Positions 55,770-64,000 are shown, counted from the first letter of the stretch. The stretch: 64,000 bases of DNA from Lentzea guizhouensis (GCF_001701025.1 NZ_CP016793.1:8494001-8558000), one strand, 5' to 3'. Numbers and translations: made by a program. The notes: generated by a model from the sequence alone, not told the origin.

Positions 55770-56060
55770 TCACACGACCTCAACGGTGACTTCAATCGTG
55801 TTGCCGGGACCAACCTGTTCCTTCTTCCGGACGGCGGCCTTCACGGGCAGGACGTAGCACCCGCTCGCCTTGTCGGGAAACACCGAGGTCGACCAGGTAC
55901 TGCCGCCGACGCCGACCCGCACCTTGACCGCTCCGAAGCCTGCTCCGGGGGTGGCCAGGTCGCGGATCTCGTCCGAGACGTCCTCGGGCAGGGTGACGAA
56001 GGTCCAGGTGTCCAGGCGGCGGGCGTCCCAGAGCCAGAGCTCCGCGTCGAAGACGAACAT
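55770..56060 (-). CDS. DUF1905 domain protein
   Basis: 96 residues from ATG 56060. FVFDAELWLWDARRLDTWTF, VTLPEDVSDEIRDL, FPDKASGCYVLPVKAAVRKK match the DUF1905 beta-barrel domain. Function unknown. Single short gene in front of the 280-base spacer that leads to the TetR/MMPL unit. Confidence 0.88.
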   Translation of the reverse strand: MFVFDAELWLWDARRLDTWTFVTLPEDVSDEIRDLATPGAGFGAVKVRVGVGGSTWSTSVFPDKASGCYVLPVKAAVRKKEQVGPGNTIEVTVEVV

Positions 56061-56279
56061 GCGCGCATTGTCGGTCAAAGCGGCGCGCTGATGCGGAAGC
56101 ACCGGTCAGCCGCACCACTTCTGCAGCCCGCAGCAGCCGTCTCACCCCATACGCCACTCCTCGCCGAAACAATCCGGCAGTCCGCAATTGGTGCCCACAT
56201 TCGCGTGATGCACGTTCATTCGAGCAGCACAGCGTCACCGAGCGACCACTCCCGTTCCTCCGTTACGGTGACGAACGCC

Positions 56280-56319
56280 ACCGACCAAATCGGTCGGTTT
56301 ACCTACCGAATCGGTCGGT
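56280..56319. promoter_or_regulatory. tandem TetR operators in the TetR/MMPL promoter
   Basis: ACCGACCAAATCGGTCGGT (56280-56298) is an inverted repeat with 7-base arms. ACCGAATCGGT (56305-56315) is a perfect odd-centred palindrome. Both end in AATCGGTCGGT, 21 bases apart (two turns). The TetR start follows 21 bases later, so this is the repressor binding site for the TetR/MMPL operon. Confidence 0.8.
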
Positions 56320-56340
56320 GAACGCCGTAAAGTCGCTCTC

Positions 56341-56892
56341 ATGCCACGCCAGCCCAGGACCGGAGTCGACGAGTCGATCCTCGACGCCGCCGCCGCGTTG
56401 TTCGCCCGCCACGGCTTTGAGCAGACCTCGCTCAAGGCACTCGCGGACGCCGCCGGTCTGTCCAAGGCCGGTCTGCTGCACCACTTCCCGAGCAAAGACG
56501 CTCTCTTCGAAGCGGCGTGGGAGCAGAGCCGCGTCATCTGCCGGCACGTGCTCGAGCTCGTCGGCGACATGCCGGCCGGGCCCGCGCGCGAGCGGCGGGC
56601 GCTGGAGCTGCTCACCGACTTCGCGCTGGACCGGCCGGGCATGGTGGCGCTGCTGTTCCGGTCGATGACGGCGCCCGGTGAGGACCCGCAGCAGGCGCAG
56701 GACGAGCTGCTGCTCAACGAGATGTTCGTCATCGAGCCCGAAAGAGAACTTCCTCGCGCGATCCGGATCGTCGGCGCGCTCAGCGCCATGGCCGTGCTGA
56801 CCCTCCTGGCCAACCAGGAGGGCGACAAGACGACGTGGCGCCCCTTGATCCTCGCTACCTGTTACGACGCACTCGGGCACCGGGAGGCCTGA
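56341..56892 (+). CDS. TetR family regulator of the MMPL exporter
   Basis: 183 residues. The HTH is FEQTSLKALADAAGLSKAGL and LLHHFPSKDALFEAAW. Followed by the MMPL gene 5 bases downstream, with operators just upstream, so a repressor of its own export operon responding to a lipid or drug ligand. C-terminal ligand domain is typical (ELLTDFALDRPGMVALLFRS). No exported substrate can be named. Confidence 0.93.
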   Translation: MPRQPRTGVDESILDAAAALFARHGFEQTSLKALADAAGLSKAGLLHHFPSKDALFEAAWEQSRVICRHVLELVGDMPAGPARERRALELLTDFALDRPGMVALLFRSMTAPGEDPQQAQDELLLNEMFVIEPERELPRAIRIVGALSAMAVLTLLANQEGDKTTWRPLILATCYDALGHREA

Positions 56893-56897
56893 ACATC

Positions 56898-59051
56898 ATG
56901 GCGAAACTTCTCTACCGGCTCGGACTAGGTGCCCACCGGCACCGCCTTCCGGTCGTCCTGATCTGGCTCTTGGTGCTGGTCGGGTCCGGTGTCGGCGCGT
57001 TCACGCTCGGCGGTGAGACGTCCAACGCGATGTCGATCCCCGGCCAGGAGTCGACCACGGCGCTCGAGCGCATCCAGCAGAAGTTCGGCACCGGCGAGAC
57101 CGCGCAGGCCCGCGTCGTCGTCCACGCGCAGGACAAGCTGCCGGCGCACGCCAAGGCCATCACCGACCTGGTCGCCGACCTCGGCGAGCTCGACGGCGTG
57201 AAGTCGGCGACGAACCCGCTCGACCCGGCCGCCCCGAGCGTCAACCGGGACGTCGACACCGGCTACAGCACCGTCACCTACGACGTGAAGCCCGGCGAGG
57301 TCACCGACGCGCAGCGCACGGCGTTGCTCGAAGCGGCCGACAAGGCACGGGCCCAGGGGCTGACCGTCGAGGTCGGCGGCACCGCGATGCAGGCGACGCC
57401 GCACGTCGGCGGCCCGACCGAGGCCATCGGTGTCGTGCTCGCGCTGGTCGTGCTCGCGCTGACCTACGGCTCGCTGGTGACCGCCGGCATGAACCTGCTG
57501 ACCGCCGGCATCGGCGTCGGCATCGGCACGCTCGGCATCACCATCGCCACCGGGTTCATGGACCTGCAGTCGACCACGCCGATCCTCGCCTCGATGCTGG
57601 GTCTCGCGGTCGGCATCGACTACGCGTTGTTCATCATCAACCGCTACCGCCAGGAGCTGCGCCGGGGCGCCGACGTCGGCCACGCCGTCGGAACCGCGGT
57701 CGGCACGGCGGGTTCCGCGGTCGTCACGGCCGGTCTGACCGTCGTGATCGCGCTGGTCGGCCTGGTGATCGCGGGCATCCCGTTCCTCACGCAGATGGGT
57801 GTCGCGGCCGCCGCCACGATCGTCGTCTCCGTGCTGATCGCCATCACGCTGGTGCCCGCGGTGCTGAGCATGCTCGGCCGCCGCGTGCTGACCCGCAAGG
57901 AGCGCGCCTCCGCCGACGCCGAGCCGAAGGACCGCGGTGTCATCCGCAGCTGGGCGGGCCTGGTCACCAAGCGCCGCGTCACGGCGTTGCTGCTCGCGGT
58001 CGTCGCGCTCGGCATCGTCTCGATCCCGGTCGCGTCCATGGACACCACGCTGATCCAGAAGGCACCGGCGAACTCCACCCAGGAACGTGCCGACCAGCTG
58101 CTGGCCCGCGGGTTCGGCGAGGGCTTCAACGGCCCGATCATCGTGCTCGTCGAGGGCCCCGACGCCGCCACCACCGCCACCAAGGCCTCCGAGCCGCTCG
58201 CGAAGCTGTCCGACGTCGCCCTGGTGACGCCCGCCCAGCCCAGCGCCGACGGCGGTTCCGCCATGGTCACCGTGATCCCGAAGTCCGGCCCGGACACCGC
58301 GGCGACCGAGCAGCTCGTCGCCGACCTGCGCGCCGAACTGTCCGACCTGGAGGGCGGCAAGGCCTACGTCACCGGCGCCACCGCGGTCAGCGTCGACGTG
58401 GCCACCTCGCTCGACCGCGCGCTGCCGATCTACCTGGCCGTGGTCGTGGGCCTGGCCCTGGTGCTGCTGGTCCTGGTGTTCCGCTCGCTGCTCGTGCCGC
58501 TGGTCGGCGTGGTCGGCTTCCTGCTGACCATCGGCTCCTCACTGGGCGCCACCGTCGCGGTGTTCCAATGGGGCTGGCTCGCCGACGCGGTCAACCTCGA
58601 CGGCACCGGCCCGTTGATCAGCCTCACACCGATCCTCGTGATCGGCATCCTGTTCGGCCTCGCCATGGACTACCAGATCTTCCTGGTGTCCCGCATGCAC
58701 GAGGCACACCACCGCGGCGCGAAGCCGATCGAGGCCATCACCACCGGCTTCCGCCAGGCCGCCCCGGTCGTCGTGGCCGCCGCGCTGATCATGTTCTCGG
58801 TGTTCGCGGGCTTCGTCCCCGCCGGCGAGCCCACGGTGAAGTCCATCGCCTTCGCACTGGCGGTCGGCATCTTCGTGGACGCCTTCGTGGTCCGCATGAT
58901 CATCGTGCCGGCCGCGCTGGCCCTGCTCGGTGAGCGCGCCTGGTGGCTGCCGAAGTGGCTGCGCTGGCTGCCGGAGCTCGACGTCGAGGGCACCGCGCTC
59001 GACGAGATGCCCGCGGCGAAGAAGAACCAGGAACCCGTCGCGGTGAGCTGA
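56898..59051 (+). CDS. MMPL/RND-family transporter
   Basis: 717 residues from ATG 56898 with GGGAGG upstream. Twelve membrane segments in two halves of the RND type: VVLIWLLVLVGSGVGAFTLG, IGVVLALVVLALTYGSLVTA, LGLAVGIDYALFIINRYR (GxxxDY motif), then IYLAVVVGLALVLLVLVFRS and FGLAMDYQIFLVSRMHEAHH. The extracellular loop (IPGQESTTALERIQQKFGTG) is the porter region. MMPL proteins export lipids, siderophores or drugs; substrate unknown. Followed by a strong terminator. Confidence 0.95.
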   Translation: MAKLLYRLGLGAHRHRLPVVLIWLLVLVGSGVGAFTLGGETSNAMSIPGQESTTALERIQQKFGTGETAQARVVVHAQDKLPAHAKAITDLVADLGELDGVKSATNPLDPAAPSVNRDVDTGYSTVTYDVKPGEVTDAQRTALLEAADKARAQGLTVEVGGTAMQATPHVGGPTEAIGVVLALVVLALTYGSLVTAGMNLLTAGIGVGIGTLGITIATGFMDLQSTTPILASMLGLAVGIDYALFIINRYRQELRRGADVGHAVGTAVGTAGSAVVTAGLTVVIALVGLVIAGIPFLTQMGVAAAATIVVSVLIAITLVPAVLSMLGRRVLTRKERASADAEPKDRGVIRSWAGLVTKRRVTALLLAVVALGIVSIPVASMDTTLIQKAPANSTQERADQLLARGFGEGFNGPIIVLVEGPDAATTATKASEPLAKLSDVALVTPAQPSADGGSAMVTVIPKSGPDTAATEQLVADLRAELSDLEGGKAYVTGATAVSVDVATSLDRALPIYLAVVVGLALVLLVLVFRSLLVPLVGVVGFLLTIGSSLGATVAVFQWGWLADAVNLDGTGPLISLTPILVIGILFGLAMDYQIFLVSRMHEAHHRGAKPIEAITTGFRQAAPVVVAAALIMFSVFAGFVPAGEPTVKSIAFALAVGIFVDAFVVRMIIVPAALALLGERAWWLPKWLRWLPELDVEGTALDEMPAAKKNQEPVAVS

Positions 59052-59067
59052 CCGCGCTGGAACCAGA

Positions 59068-59102
59068 CCGCGCCCCCGAACTCACGAGGTTCGGGGGCGC
59101 GG
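59068..59102 (+). terminator. strong hairpin terminator after MMPL gene
   Basis: A perfect 14-bp stem (59068-59081 with 59089-59102) with a 7-base loop, 17 bases after the MMPL stop; bases beyond it (CCGTTTCC) are weakly T-rich. It also lies between the convergent DUF6292-like gene and the MMPL gene and may act in both directions. Confidence 0.8.
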
Positions 59103-59116
59103 CCGTTTCCTGGCGT

Positions 59117-59479
59117 TCAGGCCACCTGGCCGCTATGCGGGGCCGGGACGTTGTTAGTGCTGTTCCTGGCGAGATCGGGGCTGTGCCTGGCAAGCACGCG
59201 CCGCACCCACCTCGCCACCGTGCGCGGCGGCGGCTCCACCGCTCCCCCGAGGTGCTCCACCACCTCGAGCTCGGCGGTCCCCGGTTTCTCGACCGCGATC
59301 GCCCAGCCGTGGCACTCCGTCCACAGCAGCGCCACCTCGTGGTCGGGGTGACCGGCCAGCCGTCCCTCGACCGCGATGTACACCCGCAGCGGCTTGTCCC
59401 TGTCCACACAGGAGGACTCACCGCTCAGACCTAGCTCGCGCGTGACGCGGAGTGCGTAGTCCAACGCCGGTGGGATCAT
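59117..59479 (-). CDS. DUF6292-like hypothetical protein
   Basis: 120 residues from ATG 59479. PPALDYALRVTRELGLSGES, VYIAVEGRLAGHPDHEVALL, WTECHGWAIAVEKPG, VVEHLGGAVEPPPRTVARWV fit the DUF6292 family of small actinobacterial proteins, function unknown. Low certainty on the start; no clear Shine-Dalgarno. Stand-alone gene. Confidence 0.75.
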   Translation of the reverse strand: MIPPALDYALRVTRELGLSGESSCVDRDKPLRVYIAVEGRLAGHPDHEVALLWTECHGWAIAVEKPGTAELEVVEHLGGAVEPPPRTVARWVRRVLARHSPDLARNSTNNVPAPHSGQVA

Positions 59480-59626
59480 GCCGTCACCGCCTCTCGTACC
59501 ACTGGGGCAACAGCGCCGACTGCTTGACGTACGGAGCGTGTACCCCGTTCCGCGGTGCGGAAACCGCGATCCGCCGCTCTGGCCTGCCGGTCCCGCTAAG
59601 GTCGGGGAGGACCTTGAGGAGGCGGC

Positions 59627-59890
59627 GTGGTTTCGGTGCTGCAGAACGTCGCGATCGACTGCGCGAACGCCTACGAGCTCGCCCGGTTCTGGAGCGCCGT
59701 CACCGGCCGCCCGATGCACCCCGACGACAAGCCCGGCGACCAGGAGGTCGAGCGGATCATGGCGCTGGGCGCCACCTTCGTCGTCGACCACCGCAACCCC
59801 GACGGCACCGGCTGGGCGGTCCTCACCGACCCCGAGGGCAACGAGTTCTGCGTGTTGCGCAGCACCTCCGACCGGGCAGCGACTTCCTAG
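59627..59890 (+). CDS. truncated VOC/glyoxalase-like protein (internal deletion)
   Basis: 87 residues from GTG 59627. VSVLQNVAIDCANAYELARF, then GRPMHPDDKPGDQEVERIMA, then DHRNPDGTGWAVLTDPEGNE and FCVLRS. The family (Glyoxalase_6-like) has about 115-125 residues, with a beta strand and loop between HPD and EVER that are absent here, so about 30-35 residues appear deleted in frame. The remaining ends align, meaning the fold is probably incomplete. It is followed by the dehydratase gene 8 bases later. Confidence 0.7.
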   Translation: MVSVLQNVAIDCANAYELARFWSAVTGRPMHPDDKPGDQEVERIMALGATFVVDHRNPDGTGWAVLTDPEGNEFCVLRSTSDRAATS

Positions 59891-59898
59891 GAGACACC

Positions 59899-61602
59899 GT
59901 GGGCCTGCGCAGCGCGCACTGGTACGCCGGAGACGACCGCAACGCCTACATCCACCGGGCCTGGATGCGCCGCGGCACGCCCGACGACGCCTTCTTCCGT
60001 CCGCAGATCGCCATCGCCAACACCGCCTCCGACCTCACGCCGTGCAACGCGCACCTCAACGAGATCGCCGCGTCCGTGTCGAACGGTGTGTACGAGGCCG
60101 GTGGCATCCCGCTCAACCTGCCCGTCGTGTCGCTGGGCGAGACCAACGTCCGCCCGACCGCCATGCTGTGGCGCAACATGGCCGCGATGGCCGCCGAGGA
60201 GATGCTGCGCGCCAACCCCGTCGACGGCGTGGTGCTGCTCGGCGGGTGCGACAAGACGATCCCCGCGCTGCTGATGGCCGCCGCGTCCGTCGACATCCCG
60301 GCGGTGGTCGTGCCCGGCGGGCCGATGCTGACCGGCACGTTCCGCGGCGTTCCGCTCGGCTGTGGCACGGACGTGTGGCGGCTGTCGGAGGAGGTGCGCG
60401 CCGGCACGTTGTCACAGGAGCAGTTCAACCGCTCCGAGTCGGCGATGATCCGCAGCCGCGGCCACTGCAACACCATGGGCACCGCCTCGACGATGGCGCT
60501 GGTCGCCGAGGCGCTCGGCACCGTGGTCCCCGGCGTCGCGGGCACGCCGGCACCGGACAGCAGGCTGCTCGAGGCGTCGCACGGCACCGGCAGGCTGGTG
60601 GTCGAGCTCGTCTCGGCGGACCGGCGCCCCAGCACGTTCCTGTCCAAGGCCTCCTTCCACAACGCGATCGTGGCGCTCGCGGCGATCGGCGGCTCCACCA
60701 ACGCCGTGGTGCACCTGCTCGCCATCGCGGGCAGGCTCGGCATCGACCTGAGCCTCGACGACTTCGACCGCGTCGGCTCCGGCGTGCCGCTGCTGGTGGA
60801 CCTCCAGCCGGCGGGCCGGTTCCTGATGGAGGACTTCCACCGCGCGGGCGGTCTGCTCGCCGTGCTGCGCGAGGTACGCGACCTGCTCGACCCCGCGGGC
60901 CTGACGGTCACCGGCCGGCCGCTGGTCGACCACCTCGACGGCGCACCGATCTGGGACCCCGAGGTGATCCGCAGCCGCGACCTGCCGATCATCGCCGAGG
61001 GCGGTATCGCGGTGCTGCGCGGCAACCTCGCCCCTTCCGGCGCCCTCGTCAAACCCGCGGCCGCCTCGCCGAACCTGTTGCAGCACCGCGGGAAGGCCGT
61101 GGTGTTCGACAGCATCGAGGACTTCCACGCCCGCATCGACGACCCGGACCTCGACGTGGACGCGGACTCCGTCCTGGTGCTGCGCGGCTGCGGCCCGCGC
61201 GGCTACCCCGGCATGCCGGAGGTGTCGAACATGCCGCTGCCGAAGAAGCTGCTGGAACAGGGCGTGCGCGACATGGTCCGGATCTGCGACGGGCGCATGA
61301 GCGGCACCGCGTACGGCACGGTCGTCCTGCACGTGGCACCGGAAGCCGCCGCGGGCGGACCCCTCGGCCTGGTCAGGACCGGCGACGTGATCGTGCTCGA
61401 CGTCCAGAACCGGCGCATCGACGTCGAGGCGCCGGACCTCCTCGACCGCACCCCGAGCCCACGCATGACGGAGGCGTTCGCCGCACCCCGGCGAGGCTGG
61501 GAACGGCTCTACGTCGACCACGTGCTCGGCGCCGACACCGGAGCCGACCTGGACTTCCTGGTCGGCTCCAGCGGGTCGGACGTCCGCCGCGAGTCGCACT
61601 GA
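59899..61602 (+). CDS. IlvD/Edd family sugar-acid dehydratase
   Basis: 567 residues from GTG 59899 with AGGAGA upstream. Fe-S ligand Cys in DLTPCNAHLNEIAASV, VVLLGGCDKTIPALLMA and RGHCNTMGTASTMALVA are the conserved cluster; the C-terminal Ser is in ICDGRMSGTAYGTVVLHVAP. The sequence is nearer to L-arabinonate/xylonate/galactonate-type dehydratases than to dihydroxy-acid dehydratase (IlvD) of branched-chain synthesis, judging by the N-terminal VYEAGGIPLNLPVVSLGETN; this is inference. Ends at a terminator hairpin that includes its stop codon. Confidence 0.88.
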   Translation: MGLRSAHWYAGDDRNAYIHRAWMRRGTPDDAFFRPQIAIANTASDLTPCNAHLNEIAASVSNGVYEAGGIPLNLPVVSLGETNVRPTAMLWRNMAAMAAEEMLRANPVDGVVLLGGCDKTIPALLMAAASVDIPAVVVPGGPMLTGTFRGVPLGCGTDVWRLSEEVRAGTLSQEQFNRSESAMIRSRGHCNTMGTASTMALVAEALGTVVPGVAGTPAPDSRLLEASHGTGRLVVELVSADRRPSTFLSKASFHNAIVALAAIGGSTNAVVHLLAIAGRLGIDLSLDDFDRVGSGVPLLVDLQPAGRFLMEDFHRAGGLLAVLREVRDLLDPAGLTVTGRPLVDHLDGAPIWDPEVIRSRDLPIIAEGGIAVLRGNLAPSGALVKPAAASPNLLQHRGKAVVFDSIEDFHARIDDPDLDVDADSVLVLRGCGPRGYPGMPEVSNMPLPKKLLEQGVRDMVRICDGRMSGTAYGTVVLHVAPEAAAGGPLGLVRTGDVIVLDVQNRRIDVEAPDLLDRTPSPRMTEAFAAPRRGWERLYVDHVLGADTGADLDFLVGSSGSDVRRESH

Positions 61603-61629
61603 GCCGGGCTCAGCCCTGAGCCCGGCTCA
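61600..61629 (+). terminator. hairpin containing the dehydratase stop codon
   Basis: A perfect 14-bp stem (61600-61613 with 61616-61629) and a 2-base loop starts on the TGA stop and reaches the start of the convergent membrane gene's last codons. Very short loop, so the arms may form as intermolecular or cruciform structure. Confidence 0.6.
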
Positions 61630-61992
61630 GCCCCGGGCGGGCATCGGCCACCGCTCCTTCACCGCGGCCAGGGCCACGAACAGCCCGGCGAGCACCCACA
61701 GCACCCCGAACGTCCCGTCCTCCAGGGCGTCACGCGGCGCGCCCTCGTCGGCGAGCAGGGACACCAGCTTCGCGCTGTTCCTCGTGACGCTGAACGAGAT
61801 GAACCCCGCGAGAATCCCGCTGAGCACCCGGATCCCGGGGTGCTTGCGCACCAGCCCGCCGACGTAGATCCCGACCGCGACCGGACCACCGAGCACGATC
61901 AGGAAGCCGGCGTCGAGCAGGTCGGTCGCGGCCAGCAGCACCCCTCCGACCACTCCGAGCACGGCGAACACACCAAGTGCGATCCTGAGCAC
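61627..61992 (-). CDS. small membrane protein of unknown function
   Basis: 121 residues from GTG 61992. Helices IALGVFAVLGVVGGVLLAA, FLIVLGGPVAVGIYVGGLV, VLSGILAGFISFSV, and TFGVLWVLAGLFVALAAV suggest four membrane segments. No family recognised. Its stop overlaps the terminator hairpin. Confidence 0.7.
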   Translation of the reverse strand: MLRIALGVFAVLGVVGGVLLAATDLLDAGFLIVLGGPVAVGIYVGGLVRKHPGIRVLSGILAGFISFSVTRNSAKLVSLLADEGAPRDALEDGTFGVLWVLAGLFVALAAVKERWPMPARG

Positions 61993-62061
61993 AGTTCTCC
62001 CCCCATGAGCTTTCTTCGAAGAGAACTTAACGCGCAGGGAAGAACTCAGTGCGCGTGCCTC

Positions 62062-62247
62062 TCAGCCGTGCGAGTGCTCATGTTCCTCCGTATGTCCCGA
62101 ATCGTGCACGTGAACGTGCGTATGCGTTTCGCCGCCGTGTGTGTGGGTGTGTTCGTGCTCAACGTGATCGTGCGCGTGGTGCCCGTGTGCGTGCGTGTGG
62201 GTCACGTCGCCGTGGCTGTGCTCGTGGCTGTGCACTGCGTTCGTCAT
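62062..62247 (-). CDS. histidine-rich small protein (metal-binding)
   Basis: 61 residues from ATG 62247, mostly His, Glu, Asp, Thr, Val: SHEHSHGDVTHTHAHGHHAH, HVEHEHTHTHGGETHTHVHV. About one residue in three is His. Such proteins sequester Ni2+ or Zn2+. It is divergent from a family-5 substrate-binding lipoprotein gene with a Nur-box-like site between, pointing to nickel storage or delivery; that link is inference. Fewer than 70 residues, but the composition and the divergent position make it credible. Confidence 0.75.
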   Translation of the reverse strand: MTNAVHSHEHSHGDVTHTHAHGHHAHDHVEHEHTHTHGGETHTHVHVHDSGHTEEHEHSHG

Positions 62248-62295
62248 GCGCCGGATGCTGGCACTTGTCGGAGCAGCCCGCAGAGGTGCCAACTA

Positions 62296-62319
62296 TTGCT
62301 TATTGCAACTTCATTGCTG
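62296..62319. promoter_or_regulatory. Nur-box-like nickel regulator site
   Basis: TTGCAA-CTTCA-TTGCTG (62303-62319) matches the Streptomyces Nur consensus TTGCAA-N5-TTGCAA at nine or more positions, and a third TTGC begins at 62296. It lies between the His-rich gene and the solute-binding protein gene, as expected of a shared Ni-dependent repressor site. No nur gene is in the window. Confidence 0.5.
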
Positions 62320-62360
62320 TTAGCTGCACCCGGCAACACGGACACCCTGGGAGGAACTGC

Positions 62361-63932
62361 ATGCGCCGAACGGTTCTCGCGCTGCTGACCGTCGCTCTGG
62401 TCGCCGCGTGCACGTCACCGGACGGCTCCACCACCGGCCCGGCGACCTCCATCGTGATCGGCGCGGGCAGCGAACCGGAGAACCTGAACCCGGTCCTCGG
62501 CTACGCCCCCGACGGCGCCGCGAAGATCTTCGACGGCCTGGTCACCCGCGACGCCTCCCTGGCCCTGCGACCCGCACTGGCCGCCTCCCTGCCCACCGCC
62601 TCCGCCGACGGCCTGACGTGGACCGCCAAGCTGCGCAGCGACATCACGTTCTCCGACGGCACCCCGCTGTCCGCCTCGGACGTCGTGTTCACCTACAAGT
62701 CCGTGCTGGACAAGAAGGTGAACTCCACCATCGCCACCCGCTTCGACGCCGTCACCGACGTCGTGGCCCTCGACCAGCACACCGTCGAGTTCAAGCTCTC
62801 CTACCCCTACGCCCCGTTCGGCCAGCAACTGACCCTCGGCATCGTCCCCGCCGCCCGCCTCTCCGGCGCCGACATCAACACCGCCCCCTTCAACACGGCT
62901 CCCATCGGCACCGGCCCGTACACCGTCGCCGAATGGCGCAAGGGCGACCGCCTGGTCCTGCGAGCCAACGAGAAGTACTGGGCCGGCGCCCCCGCGATCA
63001 AAACGGTGACCGTCGTCTTCGTCCCCGACGACAACGCCCGCGCCACCCGCATGGCCGCCGGCGAGTTCGACGGCACCGTCCTCCCACCCAAACTGGCACG
63101 CACCTACACCGACCGCTCCGGCTACCGCGTGATCCAGAACCCGTCCGCCGACTACCGCGGCATCGGCATCCCCTCAGAACTCCCCTTCACCTCCGACCCG
63201 CGAGTCCGCCGCGCCCTGAACCTCGCGATCAACCGGCAGGCCATGATCGACGCCGTGCTGGCCGGCTCCGGCACGCCCGCTTCCTCGCCGATCTCGCCGC
63301 ACCTCTCTTCCTGGTACGACGCGTCCTCGACGTTCTCGTTCTCCGCCGACGAGGCCTCCCGCCTGCTGGACGAGGCGGGATGGCGCAAGGGTGCCGATGG
63401 GAAGCGCTCCCGCGATGGTGTCGCCGCCCGCCTGCCGATCCTGTACCCGGCGCCCGACGTGCTCCGGAAGGAGCTCGCGCTCGCTGCCGCGTCCGACATC
63501 GCGAAGCTGGGCGTCGACGCGCCGGTCGAGGCGACGACGTTCGACGTCATGCTGCAGCGGCAACGGGAAGCGGCCTCGGTGTGGGGTGGCGGCGATCCCT
63601 ACGACCCCGACACCGCGGCCTACACGCTGCTGCACTCCCGGTACGCGGGCCAGTCCGGTTACGTGAACATGACCCTGTACCGGAACTCCACTGTGGACGC
63701 ATCGCTGGACGCGGCGCGGCGGACGTTGGACCCGGCGGCGCGGAAGCAGGCCTACTTCGATTTCCAGAAGGCCTACGTGGCGGATCCGGGATGGGCGTTC
63801 CTGGTGTTCCTCGATCACACGTATGTGTTGCGGGACCGGTGGGACGGGCTGGAGAAGCAGGTTGAGCCGCACGACCACGGGTTGGTGCATGCGGTGTGGT
63901 GGAATCTCGAGCGCTGGACGCCGAAGTCGTGA
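62361..63932 (+). CDS. ABC transporter family 5 solute-binding lipoprotein (nickel/peptide type)
   Basis: 523 residues from ATG 62361 with GGGAGG upstream. Lipoprotein signal MRRTVLALLTVALVAAC, lipidated Cys17. Family-5 features: GSEPENLNPVLGYAPDGAAK, GLTWTAKLRSDITFSDGTPL, APIGTGPYTVAEWRKGDRLV, DPRVRRALNLAINRQAMIDA, LLDEAGWRKGADG. NikA and dipeptide-binding proteins share this fold. The His-rich divergent gene and the Nur-like site favour nickel. The permeases and ATPases should lie beyond base 64000; bases 63933-64000 show no gene start that I can support. Confidence 0.88.
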   Translation: MRRTVLALLTVALVAACTSPDGSTTGPATSIVIGAGSEPENLNPVLGYAPDGAAKIFDGLVTRDASLALRPALAASLPTASADGLTWTAKLRSDITFSDGTPLSASDVVFTYKSVLDKKVNSTIATRFDAVTDVVALDQHTVEFKLSYPYAPFGQQLTLGIVPAARLSGADINTAPFNTAPIGTGPYTVAEWRKGDRLVLRANEKYWAGAPAIKTVTVVFVPDDNARATRMAAGEFDGTVLPPKLARTYTDRSGYRVIQNPSADYRGIGIPSELPFTSDPRVRRALNLAINRQAMIDAVLAGSGTPASSPISPHLSSWYDASSTFSFSADEASRLLDEAGWRKGADGKRSRDGVAARLPILYPAPDVLRKELALAAASDIAKLGVDAPVEATTFDVMLQRQREAASVWGGGDPYDPDTAAYTLLHSRYAGQSGYVNMTLYRNSTVDASLDAARRTLDPAARKQAYFDFQKAYVADPGWAFLVFLDHTYVLRDRWDGLEKQVEPHDHGLVHAVWWNLERWTPKS

Positions 63933-64000
63933 CGGGGGAACGGTTCTCGGGTAAAGGATCTTCGGCGGACGGGTCGGGCTCGGGCCCTGACCGCGGTCAG

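Noticed and set aside
62290..62320. Zur (zinc) box between the His-rich and solute-binding genes
   Set aside because: The site lacks the TGAAAATGATTTTCA symmetry of Zur sites and fits the Nur spacing better.

Overview
The window is high-GC DNA (about 70% G+C) with GTG and TTG starts, GTGA/ATGA-type gene overlaps and many TetR, MarR and LysR regulators. The gene content (a long-form argG with paired ARG boxes, a LAL-type LuxR regulator, an MMPL exporter, two ABC uptake systems, SpoIIE-type phosphatase signalling) fits a soil actinomycete, most likely Pseudonocardiaceae (Lentzea/Saccharothrix-like). The genus is inference. I saw no rRNA, tRNA, CRISPR array, transposase or phage gene.

Region 1 (1-9392) is the most unusual. 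A plus-strand operon carries an Hsp70-like protein cut by the window edge, a von Willebrand A (MIDAS) protein, a tiny zinc-ribbon protein and a membrane protein. It converges on a minus-strand operon with a TPR-CHAT (caspase-like) protease and a second Hsp70-like protein. From the CHAT gene diverge a 99-residue helical protein and a protein with a C-terminal SEFIR (TIR-like) domain. The CHAT/small protein/SEFIR trio matches the CATRA-type conflict systems I recall from comparative genomics. Its combination with two Hsp70-like proteins, a VWA protein and a zinc ribbon is the best candidate here for a poorly described system. I infer a chaperone-gated, protease- and TIR-type immune or stress-response module.

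Region 2 (9393-17199) is mainly housekeeping: argG, a secreted NPP1-like protein, a TetR/SDR/SDR unit, a polysaccharide deacetylase, a MOSC protein, msrA and an AI-2E-family permease. A 962-codon DUF4062-STAND-TPR gene (17254-20139), an Avs-like candidate defence NTPase, follows.

Region 3 (20186-31754) is accessory metabolism and regulation: a TetX-like monooxygenase beside a SnoaL remnant, frameshifted MarR and TetR regulators, a SRPBCC gene with twin operators, a GNAT acetyltransferase, a secreted peptidase-like/beta-propeller protein, a LexA paralogue, a SnoaL/Dabb/MFS operon with a divergent LAL regulator, and a LysR regulator.

Region 4 (31861-49675) has a PfpI-like protein, a damaged ABC exporter, a luciferase-like monooxygenase/MarR/FMN reductase operon, an SDR/TetR pair, an ABC importer divergent from a flavin monooxygenase and cupin operon, a TIR-TM-propeller protein, and a GMC oxidoreductase cluster.

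Region 5 (49755-64000) holds an EmrB-type exporter with a winged-helix tail, a secondary-metabolite regulator remnant, an EEP nuclease-like protein, a B12-binding/SpoIIE phosphatase pair, a TetR/MMPL unit, a truncated VOC protein, an IlvD/Edd dehydratase, and a His-rich protein divergent from a family-5 solute-binding lipoprotein with a Nur-box-like site, suggesting nickel uptake.

Several genes are broken by one-base indels, mostly in G/C homopolymers (around 1095, 2925, 21934, 29239-29417, 33010-33400, 49403). The pattern resembles residual sequencing error as much as genuine gene decay, so these genes are described as single frameshifted units.
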